DNA of 51,385 bases from Tissierellia bacterium (lineage in GTDB: Bacteria; Bacillota; Clostridia; Tissierellales; Tepidimicrobiaceae): assembly GCA_012735215.1 (NCBI GenBank), contig JAAYHX010000012.1:1-51385 (forward strand), given 5' to 3'. The notes beneath the pieces were generated by a model, which made no database searches, was not told where the DNA came from, and was given only the letters and a program-made list of their open reading frames with translations. A program made the translations under genes and the position numbers. Below, piece by piece: positions 7,661 to 17,326 of the stretch (positions are counted from its first letter, which is position 1; each line of letters opens with the position of its first letter).

Positions 7661-7690
7661 CTGCTTAAAATCCTTTTGGGTTTTAAGCAG
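7661..7690 (+). promoter_or_regulatory. Hairpin in the rho leader
   Basis: CTGCTTAAAATCC (7661-7673) pairs with GGTTTTAAGCAG (7679-7690), leaving one bulged base and a five-base loop. It is not followed by a T tract, so it is not an ordinary intrinsic terminator. It ends 20 bases before the rho ribosome site (GGAGGTG at 7711). The 187-base gap between glpX and rho otherwise holds no convincing gene. Confidence 0.5.
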
Positions 7691-7722
7691 GTAAGCCGTG
7701 CTTATTTTATGGAGGTGAAAAG

Positions 7723-9132
7723 GTGGATTCGGAATTATTAGAAGGTAAGAAGCTAGATGATCTAAGGGTTATTGCAAAGACTTTAGGCATAAAAGGCGTA
7801 AGCAAGTACAGAAAAAGCGAACTGATCGATTTGATTTTGCAGACGGCAAAGGGTGACAATGATGAACAGGTTGACCCTATAGATGAAGAAGTAGAAGAAA
7901 TAGAAAATGACCAACATATAGAGGAAATTAAGGAGCCCCTGAATGATATTCAGATAAGCGATGACGAAATTGAAAAGATGCCAGAAAAGGTTACAGAAGA
8001 GTTGGAACAGATGGATAACATAAATGCAGCAGAAGGGATACTGGAAATACATCAAGATGGATATGGATTTTTAAGGTCGGATAATTACCTGTCAGGAGAT
8101 AATGATGTGTATGTGTCTCCTTCACAGATTAGAAGGTTTAAGTTGAAGACTGGGGATTTAGTATATGGGATTACACGTCCAGCTAAATCCGGTGAGAAAT
8201 ATAACGCTTTATTATATGTAAAGAGCGTTAATGGAATGGATCCAGAAACCTGTCTTACACGTCCTGATTTTGATAGTTTAACACCCATTTATCCAATGGA
8301 AAGAATATCCTTAGAAACTACGCCCAATAATCTTTCCACAAGGATTATTGATTTAATAGCACCTATTGGAAAAGGGCAAAGGGGAATGATAGTATCTCCT
8401 CCCAAAGCAGGAAAAACAACCCTTCTTAAAGCTGTTGCCAATGCCATATCTCAAAACCATCCTGAAATAGAGATAATAGTTCTTCTCATAGATGAAAGAC
8501 CAGAGGAAGTTACAGATATGAAGAGGTCTGTAAAGGGAGATGTTGTCTATTCAACCTTTGATGAGCTGCCAAACCATCACACCAAGGTTGCAGAAATTGT
8601 CCTTGAGAGGGCTAAAAGGTTGGTAGAGCATGGCAAGGATGTGGTCATATTACTAGATAGTATCACCCGTCTTGCAAGGGCTTATAACTTGACCATTCCA
8701 GCAACAGGAAGAACCCTTTCAGGGGGTCTGGACCCAGGAGCTTTACATAAGCCAAAGAGGTTTTTTGGGGCTGCTAGGAATCTAGAGGAGGGTGGAAGCT
8801 TAACAATTCTTGCAACTGCCCTAGTGGAAACTGGAAGCAGGATGGATGATGTTATATTTGAGGAGTTTAAGGGTACAGGTAATATGGAGATACATTTGGA
8901 CAGGAAGCTTTCAGAAAAGAGGATCTTCCCAGCCTTGGATATCAACAAATCTGGAACTAGAAGAGAGGACTTGTTGTTAAATCAAGAAGAATTGGAGACC
9001 ATCTGGGGTATAAGAAAGGCTTTAGGCAATGCTCCAACCCAAGAAGTTACCGAGGCAATAATTGATAATCTACTACAAACTAAAACAAATGAAGAATTTA
9101 TTAAACATATGAGAAATAAAATTTGGTATTAG
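7723..9132 (+). CDS. rho: Transcription termination factor Rho
   Basis: This RNA-dependent hexameric ATPase ends transcripts at unstructured C-rich RNA. The GTG start at 7723 follows GGAGGTG. Of 469 residues, 1-45 form the SAP-like Rho N domain, 48-105 are an acidic insertion rich in Glu and Asp, and 107-180 hold the cold-shock RNA-binding fold ([15 protein letters not shown]). The rest is the ATPase, with Walker A PPKAGKTT near 226 and Walker [11 protein letters not shown] near 309. The acidic linker is longer than in E. coli Rho, a common feature of Firmicute proteins. rpmE follows as in Bacillus. Confidence 0.97.
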   Translation: MDSELLEGKKLDDLRVIAKTLGIKGVSKYRKSELIDLILQTAKGDNDEQVDPIDEEVEEIENDQHIEEIKEPLNDIQISDDEIEKMPEKVTEELEQMDNINAAEGILEIHQDGYGFLRSDNYLSGDNDVYVSPSQIRRFKLKTGDLVYGITRPAKSGEKYNALLYVKSVNGMDPETCLTRPDFDSLTPIYPMERISLETTPNNLSTRIIDLIAPIGKGQRGMIVSPPKAGKTTLLKAVANAISQNHPEIEIIVLLIDERPEEVTDMKRSVKGDVVYSTFDELPNHHTKVAEIVLERAKRLVEHGKDVVILLDSITRLARAYNLTIPATGRTLSGGLDPGALHKPKRFFGAARNLEEGGSLTILATALVETGSRMDDVIFEEFKGTGNMEIHLDRKLSEKRIFPALDINKSGTRREDLLLNQEELETIWGIRKALGNAPTQEVTEAIIDNLLQTKTNEEFIKHMRNKIWY

Positions 9133-9161
9133 TTGAAATTATTTTACAACTATGCTATAAT
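9133..9161 (+). promoter_or_regulatory. Sigma-A promoter for rpmE
   Basis: TTGAAA at 9133-9138 begins at the base after the rho stop codon. A 17-base spacer and TATAAT at 9156-9161 follow, 35 bases before the rpmE start. Confidence 0.7.
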
Positions 9162-9195
9162 TAATTGGTCAAAATTGTATTGTGAGGTGAAAAAG

Positions 9196-9396
9196 ATGAA
9201 GAAGGACATTCATCCAGAATATCATGAAGCAACAGTAAAATGTGCGTGTGGAAATACATTTAAAGTTGGATCAACTAAGGAAGAGCTAAAGGTAGAAATT
9301 TGTTCTGAATGCCATCCTTTCTATACAGGTCAACAAAAGACTGTTGAACGTGGTGGACGTGTAGAAAGATTTAAGAAAAAATATGGGTTGGATTAA
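9196..9396 (+). CDS. rpmE: Ribosomal protein L31, zinc-binding type
   Basis: This 66-residue large-subunit protein is of the C+ type. Cys pairs CAC near residues 15-17 and CSEC near 36-39 form the zinc site, and the family tail [16 protein letters not shown] is present. The ATG at 9196 ([12 protein letters not shown]) is chosen because GAGGTG precedes it and L31 proteins start MK(x)DIHP; the longer ORF from 9133 would read through the promoter. A hairpin terminator follows. Confidence 0.96.
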   Translation: MKKDIHPEYHEATVKCACGNTFKVGSTKEELKVEICSECHPFYTGQQKTVERGGRVERFKKKYGLD

Positions 9397-9408
9397 TTGC
9401 ATAATCAT

Positions 9409-9445
9409 AGGTTAGATGCCTTGAGCAACTAACCTTTAATTTTTA
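9409..9445 (+). terminator. Terminator after rpmE
   Basis: AGGTTAG (9409-9415) pairs with CTAACCT (9429-9435), followed by TTAATTTTTA. Confidence 0.65.
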
Positions 9446-9478
9446 TACAAATTGCTCTAAATTGAAGGGGCTGATCAA

Positions 9479-10429
9479 GTGAAAATTAAGGATATAAATA
9501 GGACCCCGAAACATATAACTACTATTGGAGGTCAGGCTTTAATAGAAGGAATACTTATGAGAGGGCCAAGGGATGTGGCCATTGCAGTCAGAAAGCCTGA
9601 TAATGATATAGAACTTAAGAAAGTTAAACTAAATACTTTAGCTATGAGACACAAGGTTTTTAGGTTGCCTTTGATTAGAGGACTGGTAGGCCTAGTAGAG
9701 TCCTTGGCCTTTGGCATGAAGGCCCTTATGTACTCGGCAGAGTTTTTTGATGTGGAAGAGGAAAGGAAAAAACCTTCTATATTCGAAAGGATATTTAAGG
9801 ATAAGGCTGAAGAGGCGGAAATAGCCTTTACCCTTATAGCCTCTCTATTCCTAGCCATAGGGCTATTCATTATACTGCCTACCTTTTTGACCAATTTATT
9901 GAAGGAGAGGATTGATAACTCTTTTCTGTTAAATCTGGTGGAAGGCATAATAAGGATAGCCTTGTTCTTGATATATGTGATTTCAGTCTCCAAAATGGAT
10001 GAAATAGAGAGGGTTTTCGAATACCACGGAGCTGAACATAAGACTATCCACTGCTATGAAAATGGGGAGGAACTAACCGTAGAAAATGTAAAAAAATATC
10101 CTATTCTACATCCCAGATGTGGAACTAGCTTCCTGTTTATGGTAATGATTGTCAGTATTCTCCTTCTTTCCTTTTTTGGTTGGCCAAATCCACTACAAAG
10201 GTTTTTAATCAGGCTTATCATGCTTCCCGTTGTTGCAGGTGTTTCCTATGAGATAAATAGACTGATTGGAAAAAGCAGCTCAAAGTTGGCCTACTGTATT
10301 TCTTATCCGGGACTAATGCTTCAAAAGCTTGCTACTGTTAAGGAGCCAGATGAAAGCCAGATAGAAGTGGCTATAGAAGCTTTAAGGGCTGTTTTGACAG
10401 GGAATAAGGAGGAAGACCTTTGGAGATAA
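9479..10429 (+). CDS. DUF1385 family membrane protein (YqhQ-like)
   Basis: This 316-residue protein starts at GTG 9479, after GAAGGGG. The family signature IGGQALIEGILMRGP lies at the N terminus and EYHGAEHKTIHCYE near residue 181. Hydrophobic segments near 115-140, 150-170 and 215-260 indicate several membrane spans. The family is widespread in Firmicutes and often sits before prmC/prfA, as here, but its biochemical role is not established. Its end overlaps prmC by ten bases, so the two are co-translated. Confidence 0.9.
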   Translation: MKIKDINRTPKHITTIGGQALIEGILMRGPRDVAIAVRKPDNDIELKKVKLNTLAMRHKVFRLPLIRGLVGLVESLAFGMKALMYSAEFFDVEEERKKPSIFERIFKDKAEEAEIAFTLIASLFLAIGLFIILPTFLTNLLKERIDNSFLLNLVEGIIRIALFLIYVISVSKMDEIERVFEYHGAEHKTIHCYENGEELTVENVKKYPILHPRCGTSFLFMVMIVSILLLSFFGWPNPLQRFLIRLIMLPVVAGVSYEINRLIGKSSSKLAYCISYPGLMLQKLATVKEPDESQIEVAIEALRAVLTGNKEEDLWR

Positions 10430-11271
10430 ATGAGCTTTTAAAAATAGGTGTAGACAGAATAAAGGGTAGACAGTATGGTAATCCTGTACTGGAGGCTACC
10501 CTTTTGTTGGGTAAACTATTGAATGTGGATAAGGTATATATTTATACCCATGGTAGGGAACAGGTGCCAGAAGAAATTGTGGAAAAGTATATGGAAGCCA
10601 TTGAAAAAAGAAGTAAAGGATATCCAATTCAATATATAATAAAAGAAAGGGAATTCATGGATCTTAACTTCTATATAGAAGAGGGGGTTCTAATCCCTAG
10701 GCCGGATACGGAAATAATAGTAGAGTATATATTAGAGTATATAGATAGAAAACACCTACAGGAGCAGCTATATGTACTAGATATAGGCATAGGAAGTGGT
10801 GCCATAGGACTAAGTATTGCTTATCACAGGAAGAATACTTATGTATACGGAGTGGATATAAGCCCTCAAGCCCTAAAGGTGGCTAGTATAAATAGGAATA
10901 GATTTGGGCTAGAAAATGTAAAAATAATAGAAAGTGATTTGTTTGAAAATATAAGTAATGATATTAGGTTTCACATAATAGTCTCAAACCCACCCTATAT
11001 ACCCACTGAAGATATCAACTCCTTGCAGGAGGAAGTAAAGAATTACGAGCCTAGACTTGCCCTTGATGGTGGAAAAGAAGGCATGGACTATTATAGGAAG
11101 ATAATTCCTGAGAGCAAGAAGTTTCTTAGAGAAGATGGGCTACTAATATTTGAAATAGGCTATGATCAGGGGCCTCAGGTTAAGGGTATAATGATAGAAG
11201 AGGGATTTAAGGATATAGAAATCTTAAAGGATTTACAGGGTTTAGATAGGGCTGTTCTTGGTATAAGATAG
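10420..11271 (+). CDS. prmC: Peptide chain release factor N5-glutamine methyltransferase
   Basis: The protein uses SAM to methylate the Gln of the GGQ motif in release factors RF1 and RF2. Of 283 residues, the N-terminal helical domain is followed by the SAM-binding DIGIGSGAIGLSIA near 121 and the NPPY motif at about 190-193, which holds the target Gln. A TTG start at 10420 is inferred because AAGGAGG ends eight bases upstream inside the DUF1385 gene; no ATG or GTG fits better. Its substrate RF1 (prfA) is 1.2 kb downstream, with a chromate transporter pair inserted between. Confidence 0.95.
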   Translation: MEINELLKIGVDRIKGRQYGNPVLEATLLLGKLLNVDKVYIYTHGREQVPEEIVEKYMEAIEKRSKGYPIQYIIKEREFMDLNFYIEEGVLIPRPDTEIIVEYILEYIDRKHLQEQLYVLDIGIGSGAIGLSIAYHRKNTYVYGVDISPQALKVASINRNRFGLENVKIIESDLFENISNDIRFHIIVSNPPYIPTEDINSLQEEVKNYEPRLALDGGKEGMDYYRKIIPESKKFLREDGLLIFEIGYDQGPQVKGIMIEEGFKDIEILKDLQGLDRAVLGIR

Positions 11272-11289
11272 TTAGAAGGAGCTGAAGAC

Positions 11290-11811
11290 ATGTCCAATAT
11301 ACTGAAACTATTCCTTTCCTTTTTTAAGATAGGAGCTTTTAGCTTTGGTGGAGGATATGCAATGCTTCCCCTGATGAAGGAAACGGTAATAGATATTCAT
11401 GGCTGGATGACCAATTCGGAGTTCATAGATATTCTAGCCATATCGGAAATGACCCCAGGACCTATTGCCATAAACATGGCTACCTTTTTAGGCTACAGGG
11501 TATCTGGCATATTAGGTTCTATAGTGGCTACTTTATCTGTGATACTGCCATCCTTTATAGTCATGAGTTTAATATTCTATTTTGTAAATAAGTTTAAGAA
11601 CTCCCCTTATTCGGATTATTTCTTTAGGGGGATAAGGCCCATAGTACTGGGGCTTATTGCTTCTGCTGCCATATCCGTTGCAATGGATGCCTATGTAGAT
11701 TTAAAATCTGTAATTATAAGCCTCATTATATTCTACCTAGTGGCTTTCAAGAAGTTAAATGCCATATATGCAATTATACTGGCAGGACTAATGGGATTGA
11801 TGGTGTATTAA
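11290..11811 (+). CDS. Chromate transporter family, half 1
   Basis: This 173-residue membrane protein covers one CHR domain: FGGGYAMLPLMKE at residues 18-30 and the PGPIAINMATFLGY motif near 58, followed by three or four membrane helices. Many bacteria fuse two such domains in one ChrA of about 400 residues, whereas Firmicutes often have short pairs that probably act as heteromers. AAGGAGCTG precedes the ATG. The second half begins after 14 bases. Chromate is the named substrate of the family; the real cargo here is unknown. Confidence 0.88.
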   Translation: MSNILKLFLSFFKIGAFSFGGGYAMLPLMKETVIDIHGWMTNSEFIDILAISEMTPGPIAINMATFLGYRVSGILGSIVATLSVILPSFIVMSLIFYFVNKFKNSPYSDYFFRGIRPIVLGLIASAAISVAMDAYVDLKSVIISLIIFYLVAFKKLNAIYAIILAGLMGLMVY

Positions 11812-11825
11812 GGTAGGTGAAACAA

Positions 11826-12368
11826 GTGCTTTTAGATATGTTTATGACTTTCTTTAAAGTAGGTGCATTTACAATTGGCGGCGGATATGCTATGATCCCC
11901 ATTATCCAAGAGGAAGTGGTGGAGAAAAAGAGTTGGATAGAGGAAGAAGAGTTTTTGGATATTATAGCTGTGGCCCAAGGTTCTCCTGGACCTGTTGCTA
12001 TCAATACTAGCATATTTGTGGGCTATAGATTAAAAGGCTTAAGAGGAGCCATTACATGTATGTTGGCAACTGCCCTGCCATCCTTTTTAATAATACTGTT
12101 GATTGCCATGGTATTCTTCCAGCATAGGAACAATCCAGTTGTTGAGAAGGTATTTTTTGGCATAAGGCCTGCAGTGGTGGCTTTGATTGGGTCAGCTGTC
12201 TATAAGATGTATAGGTCTTCAAGGATTAAGGGCATGAGGCTTTTGATAGCCATCTTGTCAACAGCCATAATAGTGTTTACAAACATAAGTCCAATATATC
12301 TCATATTGGCAGGGGGCATTGGAGCTATACTATACTATAGAAATAAGGAAAGGGATGTGCAATCCTAG
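11826..12368 (+). CDS. Chromate transporter family, half 2
   Basis: This second short CHR-domain protein has 180 residues. IGGGYAMIPIIQEE lies near residue 15 and SPGPVAINTSIFVGY near 53, with membrane helices to the C terminus. The GTG at 11826 is preferred over a GTG at 11817, because AGGTAGGTGA (11811-11820) then serves as the ribosome site instead of overlapping the start, and the resulting N terminus matches that of half 1. Diverged from half 1 but colinear with it, consistent with an ancient tandem duplication. Confidence 0.88.
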   Translation: MLLDMFMTFFKVGAFTIGGGYAMIPIIQEEVVEKKSWIEEEEFLDIIAVAQGSPGPVAINTSIFVGYRLKGLRGAITCMLATALPSFLIILLIAMVFFQHRNNPVVEKVFFGIRPAVVALIGSAVYKMYRSSRIKGMRLLIAILSTAIIVFTNISPIYLILAGGIGAILYYRNKERDVQS

Positions 12369-12456
12369 CAATAGATTTTTATAAATACTTCATGTATAAT
12401 ATATGGAGATTGTGATATAAGATGTAAACTTGTTAATCCACGAAGGGAGGCAAAAC

Positions 12457-13524
12457 ATGCTTGACAAATTGTCCTTTATTGAGAATAAATACGAAGAGCT
12501 TAGTAAGAAGATAATAGATCCTGAAGTCATAGCAAATACTTCAGAATGGCAAAAACTAGCTAAAGAACATGCTGATATTGAACCTATAGTAATGAAGTAT
12601 AGGGAATATATGAAGGTTAAGAATACCTTAGAGGAAGATAAAGAGATTTTGAAGGAAAAGCTAGATGATGAAATGAGGGAGCTGCTAAAGGACGAAGTGG
12701 CTGAACACGAGGAAGCTCTACAAAGACTGGAAGAGGAGTTAAAGATACTACTACTTCCAAAGGATCCAAATGATGAAAAGAACGTTATCGTGGAAATAAG
12801 GGCAGGAGCTGGTGGAGATGAGGCTGGCCTATTTGCTGGAGATCTATTCAGAATGTATTCCAGATATGCAGAAAGACAGGGCTGGAAAGTGGAAGTCATG
12901 AGCTCTAACAGCCAGGGAGTAGGTGGATTTAAAGAAGTCATTTTCATGATAAAGGGAAAAGGAGCCTACAGTAAGCTAAAATATGAATCAGGAGTACACA
13001 GAGTACAAAGGGTACCTATAACAGAATCCAGTGGTAGAATTCACACTTCTACAGCAACAGTAGCAGTGCTTCCTGAAGCTGAGGACATAGATATTGAGAT
13101 AAATCCAAATGACATTAGGGTTGACGTATTCCGTTCGTCAGGCCATGGTGGTCAAAGTGTTAACACTACAGACTCAGCTGTAAGGATTACTCATATTCCA
13201 TCAGGTATGGTAGTTTCCTGCCAGGATGAAAAGTCCCAGCTTAAGAATAAGGAAAAGGCCTTGAAGATATTGAAGACTAGACTATATGATAAGATGCTTA
13301 CCGAACAACAGGATGAGATAGCTCAGGCTAGAAGGAGCCAAGTGGGCTCAGGAGACAGATCAGAAAGAATTAGGACCTATAACTTCCCACAAGGAAGGAT
13401 AACTGATCACAGAATCAATAAGACTATCCATCAGCTAGAGGCATTCCTAGATGGAGATCTAGATGAGATGATAGAAACCCTTATTACCACAGACCAAGCT
13501 GAAAAACTAAAACAAGTAGGATAA
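12457..13524 (+). CDS. prfA: Peptide chain release factor 1
   Basis: RF1 recognises UAA and UAG and triggers peptide release on the ribosome. This 355-residue protein has the GGQ motif at 231-233 ([10 protein letters not shown]) and a PxT-type codon-recognition loop near 187 (VPITESSGR). The ATG at 12457 follows GAAGGGAGG; the ORF extension to 12430 lacks a ribosome site and adds non-conserved residues. A convergent terminator shared with the ZIP gene follows. RF1 is the factor that would read the amber codon in the reverse transcriptase gene at 1138. Confidence 0.97.
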   Translation: MLDKLSFIENKYEELSKKIIDPEVIANTSEWQKLAKEHADIEPIVMKYREYMKVKNTLEEDKEILKEKLDDEMRELLKDEVAEHEEALQRLEEELKILLLPKDPNDEKNVIVEIRAGAGGDEAGLFAGDLFRMYSRYAERQGWKVEVMSSNSQGVGGFKEVIFMIKGKGAYSKLKYESGVHRVQRVPITESSGRIHTSTATVAVLPEAEDIDIEINPNDIRVDVFRSSGHGGQSVNTTDSAVRITHIPSGMVVSCQDEKSQLKNKEKALKILKTRLYDKMLTEQQDEIAQARRSQVGSGDRSERIRTYNFPQGRITDHRINKTIHQLEAFLDGDLDEMIETLITTDQAEKLKQVG

Positions 13525-13556
13525 GACAAGGATAAGAGACCCTTGTCTTATTTTAT
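13521..13556. terminator. Bidirectional terminator between prfA and the ZIP gene
   Basis: ATAAGACAAGG (13521-13531) pairs with CCTTGTCTTAT (13541-13551), followed by TTTTA. The convergent genes end on either side, and the minus-strand stop codon lies inside the right arm. Confidence 0.85.
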
Positions 13557-14264
13557 ATACATAAGTATTCCTGCAATAAAGCCTAACACTATACCAAAGG
13601 ATGAAGCTCTTCCCTTGTGTAGGGATTTGGCACTGGGTATGATTTCATCGCAGATTATGTAGAGCATGGTTCCCCCTGCAAAGGATAAGCATAGGGCAAT
13701 TATGCTAGGGGAAAAGGTGCCTAAATATGCCCCTAAGAAGGCTCCAATTCCAGTAGGTATACCAATGAGCAGTGTAAGCAGTACAATTTTCAACCTAGGC
13801 TCCCTATTTATCTTCATGGGTATGGCCATGGCTATTCCTTCAGGAATATCATGGATCATCATGGCTAAGGCTAGGGTTGGACCTAGGTTTGACATGGTTA
13901 AGAAGCTAGATCCTAAGGCTAGACCTTCAGGAAAGTTGTGAGCTGCTATGCTAATACCCAAAAGGAGACTGCTTTTTATATAGGGATTTTTCGCCAGCCT
14001 ATCTATATGGTTTTCAATAAAAAGTATCATGATTATACCGATGGCTATGCCTAATACTGTAATAGCATGGCTGCCTGAGACATAATAGGATTCAGGAAGA
14101 AGATGGAAGGTAACTATGAAGAGCATAAATCCACCTGTTAAGCCTAATAGGAAGCTCATGATCCTGTTGGTGTTCTTAATAAATAAGGATAAGACTCCTC
14201 CGAGTCCAGTTCCTATGACCCCTACTAGAAAGCCAATCAGGGTTACATAAAGTATATAGTCCAT
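13548..14264 (-). CDS. ZIP family metal transporter
   Basis: This 238-residue membrane protein of the ZIP/GufA family is predicted to import zinc or another divalent cation. Two signature helices carry the metal motifs HNFPEGLALG near residue 108 and HDIPEGIAMA near 138. About eight hydrophobic segments are visible, with the His-poor loop variant common in Firmicutes. It is the only protein gene on the minus strand in the host part of the window, and it sits where Bacillus has other genes between prfA and tsaC, so it is a local insertion. GAAAGGGTGAT precedes the ATG at 14264. Confidence 0.9.
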   Translation of the reverse strand: MDYILYVTLIGFLVGVIGTGLGGVLSLFIKNTNRIMSFLLGLTGGFMLFIVTFHLLPESYYVSGSHAITVLGIAIGIIMILFIENHIDRLAKNPYIKSSLLLGISIAAHNFPEGLALGSSFLTMSNLGPTLALAMMIHDIPEGIAMAIPMKINREPRLKIVLLTLLIGIPTGIGAFLGAYLGTFSPSIIALCLSFAGGTMLYIICDEIIPSAKSLHKGRASSFGIVLGFIAGILMYIK

Positions 14265-14385
14265 AATATCACCCTTTCTAATTCTATAGATATTCTTAGG
14301 GACATATTAAAATAACTGTGTTTTAATAATTGATTTATTAATGTATAATATATATTTAGAAAAAGAGAAGAAGGTGTAAGTTACC

Positions 14386-15435
14386 ATGGAAACAAGGATT
14401 GTAAAGGTAAATAGGGATAATCCAGAAGTGGAATTAATAAAAGAGGGGGCTGAGCTGATAAAAAGTGGAAAGTTAGTGGCTTTCCCAACAGAAACTGTAT
14501 ATGGTCTTGGAGCTAACGGACTTGATGAGGAAGCTGCTTCCAAGATATTTGTAGCCAAGGGTAGACCTCAGGATAATCCCTTGATACTGCACGTGTCTTC
14601 CCTAGAGGAAGTAAAGCAACTGGTGAAATCCATCCCCAAACAAGCAGAGATAATAGCTGAAAAGTTCTGGCCTGGGCCTCTTACCATGATATTTGAAAGG
14701 AGTAGTTTAATCCCTGATGTCATAACTGCTGGACTAGATACTGTGGCCATAAGAATGCCAGACCATAAAATTGCCTTAGAGCTTATTAGGGCTAGTGGGG
14801 TGCCTATTGCTGCACCTTCTGCCAACACTTCTGGCAGACCTAGTCCTACCATAGCCCAGCATGTAATTGAGGATCTGTATGGGAAAATTGATATGATAAT
14901 AGATGGGGGAGCTACAGGAGTTGGCTTAGAGTCTACTGTTTTGGATCTAACAGGAGAACTTCCAACCATCTTGAGGCCAGGAGGGGTTACACTGGAAGAT
15001 TTGAAACCTATAATCCCAGATGTAACATTGGATTTAAGTATAGTTAAGGATGAAGATAATATAATTCCAAAATCTCCAGGGCAAAAGTACAGGCATTACG
15101 CTCCTAAGGCACATATGATAGTATACTGTGGCCAGGTAGATGATATAGTTGAAGCTATTAAGAATAGAGCTAAGGAGCTTATAGAGGAAGGTAAGACAGT
15201 AGGTATCATGGCTACAGATGAGACAAAGAGCAGCTACCAGGAGGGAATGGTAGTATCTGTAGGATCTAGAAAAGATATGGGAACTATTGCCCACAATCTA
15301 TTCAATGTTTTAAGGAATTTTGATGAGAAGAAGGTTGATATAATACTTTCTGAAGGGGTAGAAATGGAAGACCTAGGAACTGCAATAATGAACAGAATGA
15401 AGAAAGCTTCCGGAGGAAATATTATATATGTATAA
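14386..15435 (+). CDS. tsaC: L-threonylcarbamoyladenylate synthase, Sua5 type
   Basis: The protein makes threonylcarbamoyl-AMP from Thr, bicarbonate and ATP for the t6A37 modification of ANN-decoding tRNAs. At 349 residues it is the long Sua5/YwlC form. Residues 10-200 are the YrdC domain (FPTETVYGLGANG, RPQDNPLILH, PSANTSGRPSPT), followed by a linker with SPGQKYRHYAPKA and a Rossmann-like Sua5 domain. AAGAAGGTG stands before the ATG. Its last eight bases run into the leader of the phosphatase gene, whose ATG is 13 bases further. Confidence 0.95.
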   Translation: METRIVKVNRDNPEVELIKEGAELIKSGKLVAFPTETVYGLGANGLDEEAASKIFVAKGRPQDNPLILHVSSLEEVKQLVKSIPKQAEIIAEKFWPGPLTMIFERSSLIPDVITAGLDTVAIRMPDHKIALELIRASGVPIAAPSANTSGRPSPTIAQHVIEDLYGKIDMIIDGGATGVGLESTVLDLTGELPTILRPGGVTLEDLKPIIPDVTLDLSIVKDEDNIIPKSPGQKYRHYAPKAHMIVYCGQVDDIVEAIKNRAKELIEEGKTVGIMATDETKSSYQEGMVVSVGSRKDMGTIAHNLFNVLRNFDEKKVDIILSEGVEMEDLGTAIMNRMKKASGGNIIYV

Positions 15436-15448
15436 GGAGAGAGCGGCT

Positions 15449-15901
15449 ATGAATATTCTTTTTGTCTGCACAGGAAACACCTGCAGAAGTCCAATGGCTG
15501 AAGCCTTGATGAAAAAGCTAGCTGAGGAAAAAGGGATTCAGGTAAATGTCAGATCAGCAGGCATTTACGCACTAGATGGGCAGAGAGCTTCTGAGGAGGC
15601 TGTTCATGTTATGGAGGAGGAGGGGATAGACATATCTGACCACAGGGCTAACCTCCTCTATAGGAACCTAGTTGAAGAGTCCCATTTGATTCTTACCATG
15701 AGCAGATCCCATAAGGAACAGCTTCTTTCAAAATATGGCTTTCTAAAGGGAAAGGTCTTTACCCTGAAGGAATATGCCTATTCAGTAGAAGAGGATATAG
15801 AAGATCCCTTTGGGAGAAGTATAAGAGCTTACCAGAAAGCTAAAAGGGAAATAAAGGATGCCCTAAAGGAAGTAATTAAAAGATTGGAAGTAGATAGATA
15901 A
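15449..15901 (+). CDS. Low molecular weight protein phosphatase (YwlE-like)
   Basis: This 150-residue phosphatase has the P-loop CTGNTCRSPMAEA at residues 7-19 and the general-acid motif EDPFGRS near 113. The Thr in CTGNTCRS (position 5 of the loop) is the residue that in B. subtilis YwlE favours phosphoarginine over phosphotyrosine, so arginine phosphatase activity is likely (inference). The ATG at 15449 with AAGGAGAG is chosen over the upstream ORF start at 15428. It lies between tsaC and rpiB exactly as ywlE does in Bacillus. Confidence 0.92.
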   Translation: MNILFVCTGNTCRSPMAEALMKKLAEEKGIQVNVRSAGIYALDGQRASEEAVHVMEEEGIDISDHRANLLYRNLVEESHLILTMSRSHKEQLLSKYGFLKGKVFTLKEYAYSVEEDIEDPFGRSIRAYQKAKREIKDALKEVIKRLEVDR

Positions 15902-15939
15902 CAAAATATGGCTTTGCCACTGAAATGGAGGTATTGTAA

Positions 15940-16383
15940 ATGAAAGTTGGATTAGGTAGTGATCATGGTGGATTTGAGTTGAAGGAGTATATTAAGGAGT
16001 ATCTTGAAGGGGAAGGTATTGAATATATAGATTATGGTACCCATTCTTTAGATTCAGTAGATTATCCAGATTATGGGGAGAAGCTTTCTAAGGCAGTTGT
16101 ATCTGGTGAAGTGGATAGAGGTATTGCTATCTGCGGTACAGGCATAGGCATTTCCATTGCTTGCAATAAGGTAAGGGGTATTAGGTGTGCCCTTTGCAGC
16201 GATACCTACTCTGCTAGAATGAGTGTAGAGCATAATAATGCAAACATCCTTGCCCTAGGAGGAAGGGTTTTAGGAAAAGATTTGGCCCTTGAAATAGTAT
16301 CAGCTTGGCTAAAGGCTAAATTTCAAGGCGGAAGACATGAAAGAAGAATTAATAAAATATCTAGCATTGAGTCAGATTTATGA
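15940..16383 (+). CDS. rpiB: Ribose-5-phosphate isomerase B
   Basis: The protein interconverts ribose 5-phosphate and ribulose 5-phosphate in the pentose phosphate pathway. This 147-residue RpiB has GSDHGGFELKE at the N terminus (substrate His/Asp), the catalytic Cys in ICGTGIGISIACNK near residue 66, and RCALCSD near 88. The active-site architecture supports RpiB over sugar isomerase LacAB. TGGAGGT stands before the ATG. upp follows after 43 bases, as in many Firmicutes. Confidence 0.96.
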   Translation: MKVGLGSDHGGFELKEYIKEYLEGEGIEYIDYGTHSLDSVDYPDYGEKLSKAVVSGEVDRGIAICGTGIGISIACNKVRGIRCALCSDTYSARMSVEHNNANILALGGRVLGKDLALEIVSAWLKAKFQGGRHERRINKISSIESDL

Positions 16384-16402
16384 TATAATTATACAGAACT
16401 GA

Positions 16403-17056
<654 letters not shown>

Positions 17057-17063
17057 ATTTTGC

Positions 17064-17093
17064 GAGCTAGCTTGCTAGCTCCTTTTATTTTTT
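17064..17093 (+). terminator. Terminator after upp
   Basis: GAGCTAGC (17064-17071) and GCTAGCTC (17074-17081) form a perfect eight-pair stem, followed by a T-rich tract. The 233 bases to the next gene contain two imperfect copies of CTAGCTGTRATA (17111 and 17186) but no gene that I can support. Confidence 0.85.
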
Positions 17094-17326
17094 AAGCAAA
17101 GTTAGATCTTCTAGCTGTAATATATAAAGCTCAGCCCTCAGCTTGTGAGATGTGGAAAGTTACACCACTGGGAAAATTGTTTTTGCTAGCTGTGATACTT
17201 AACAAATCTTTAAGTTGGAGGGTCCAATTGATTAATTCAAACTTTCTTTTCTTCTATAAAATGGATTTTACATTATATTTACTTATGATAAAATATAGAT
17301 AAATTTTTTAGAAAGGAAGATAGTAG

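Noticed and set aside
7541-7741. 66-codon ORF between glpX and rho
   Set aside because: No ribosome site; it crosses the rho leader hairpin and overlaps the rho start in another frame.
12390-12947. 185-codon minus-strand ORF opposite prfA
   Set aside because: Ser-rich shadow frame opposite a fully conserved gene; no ribosome site.
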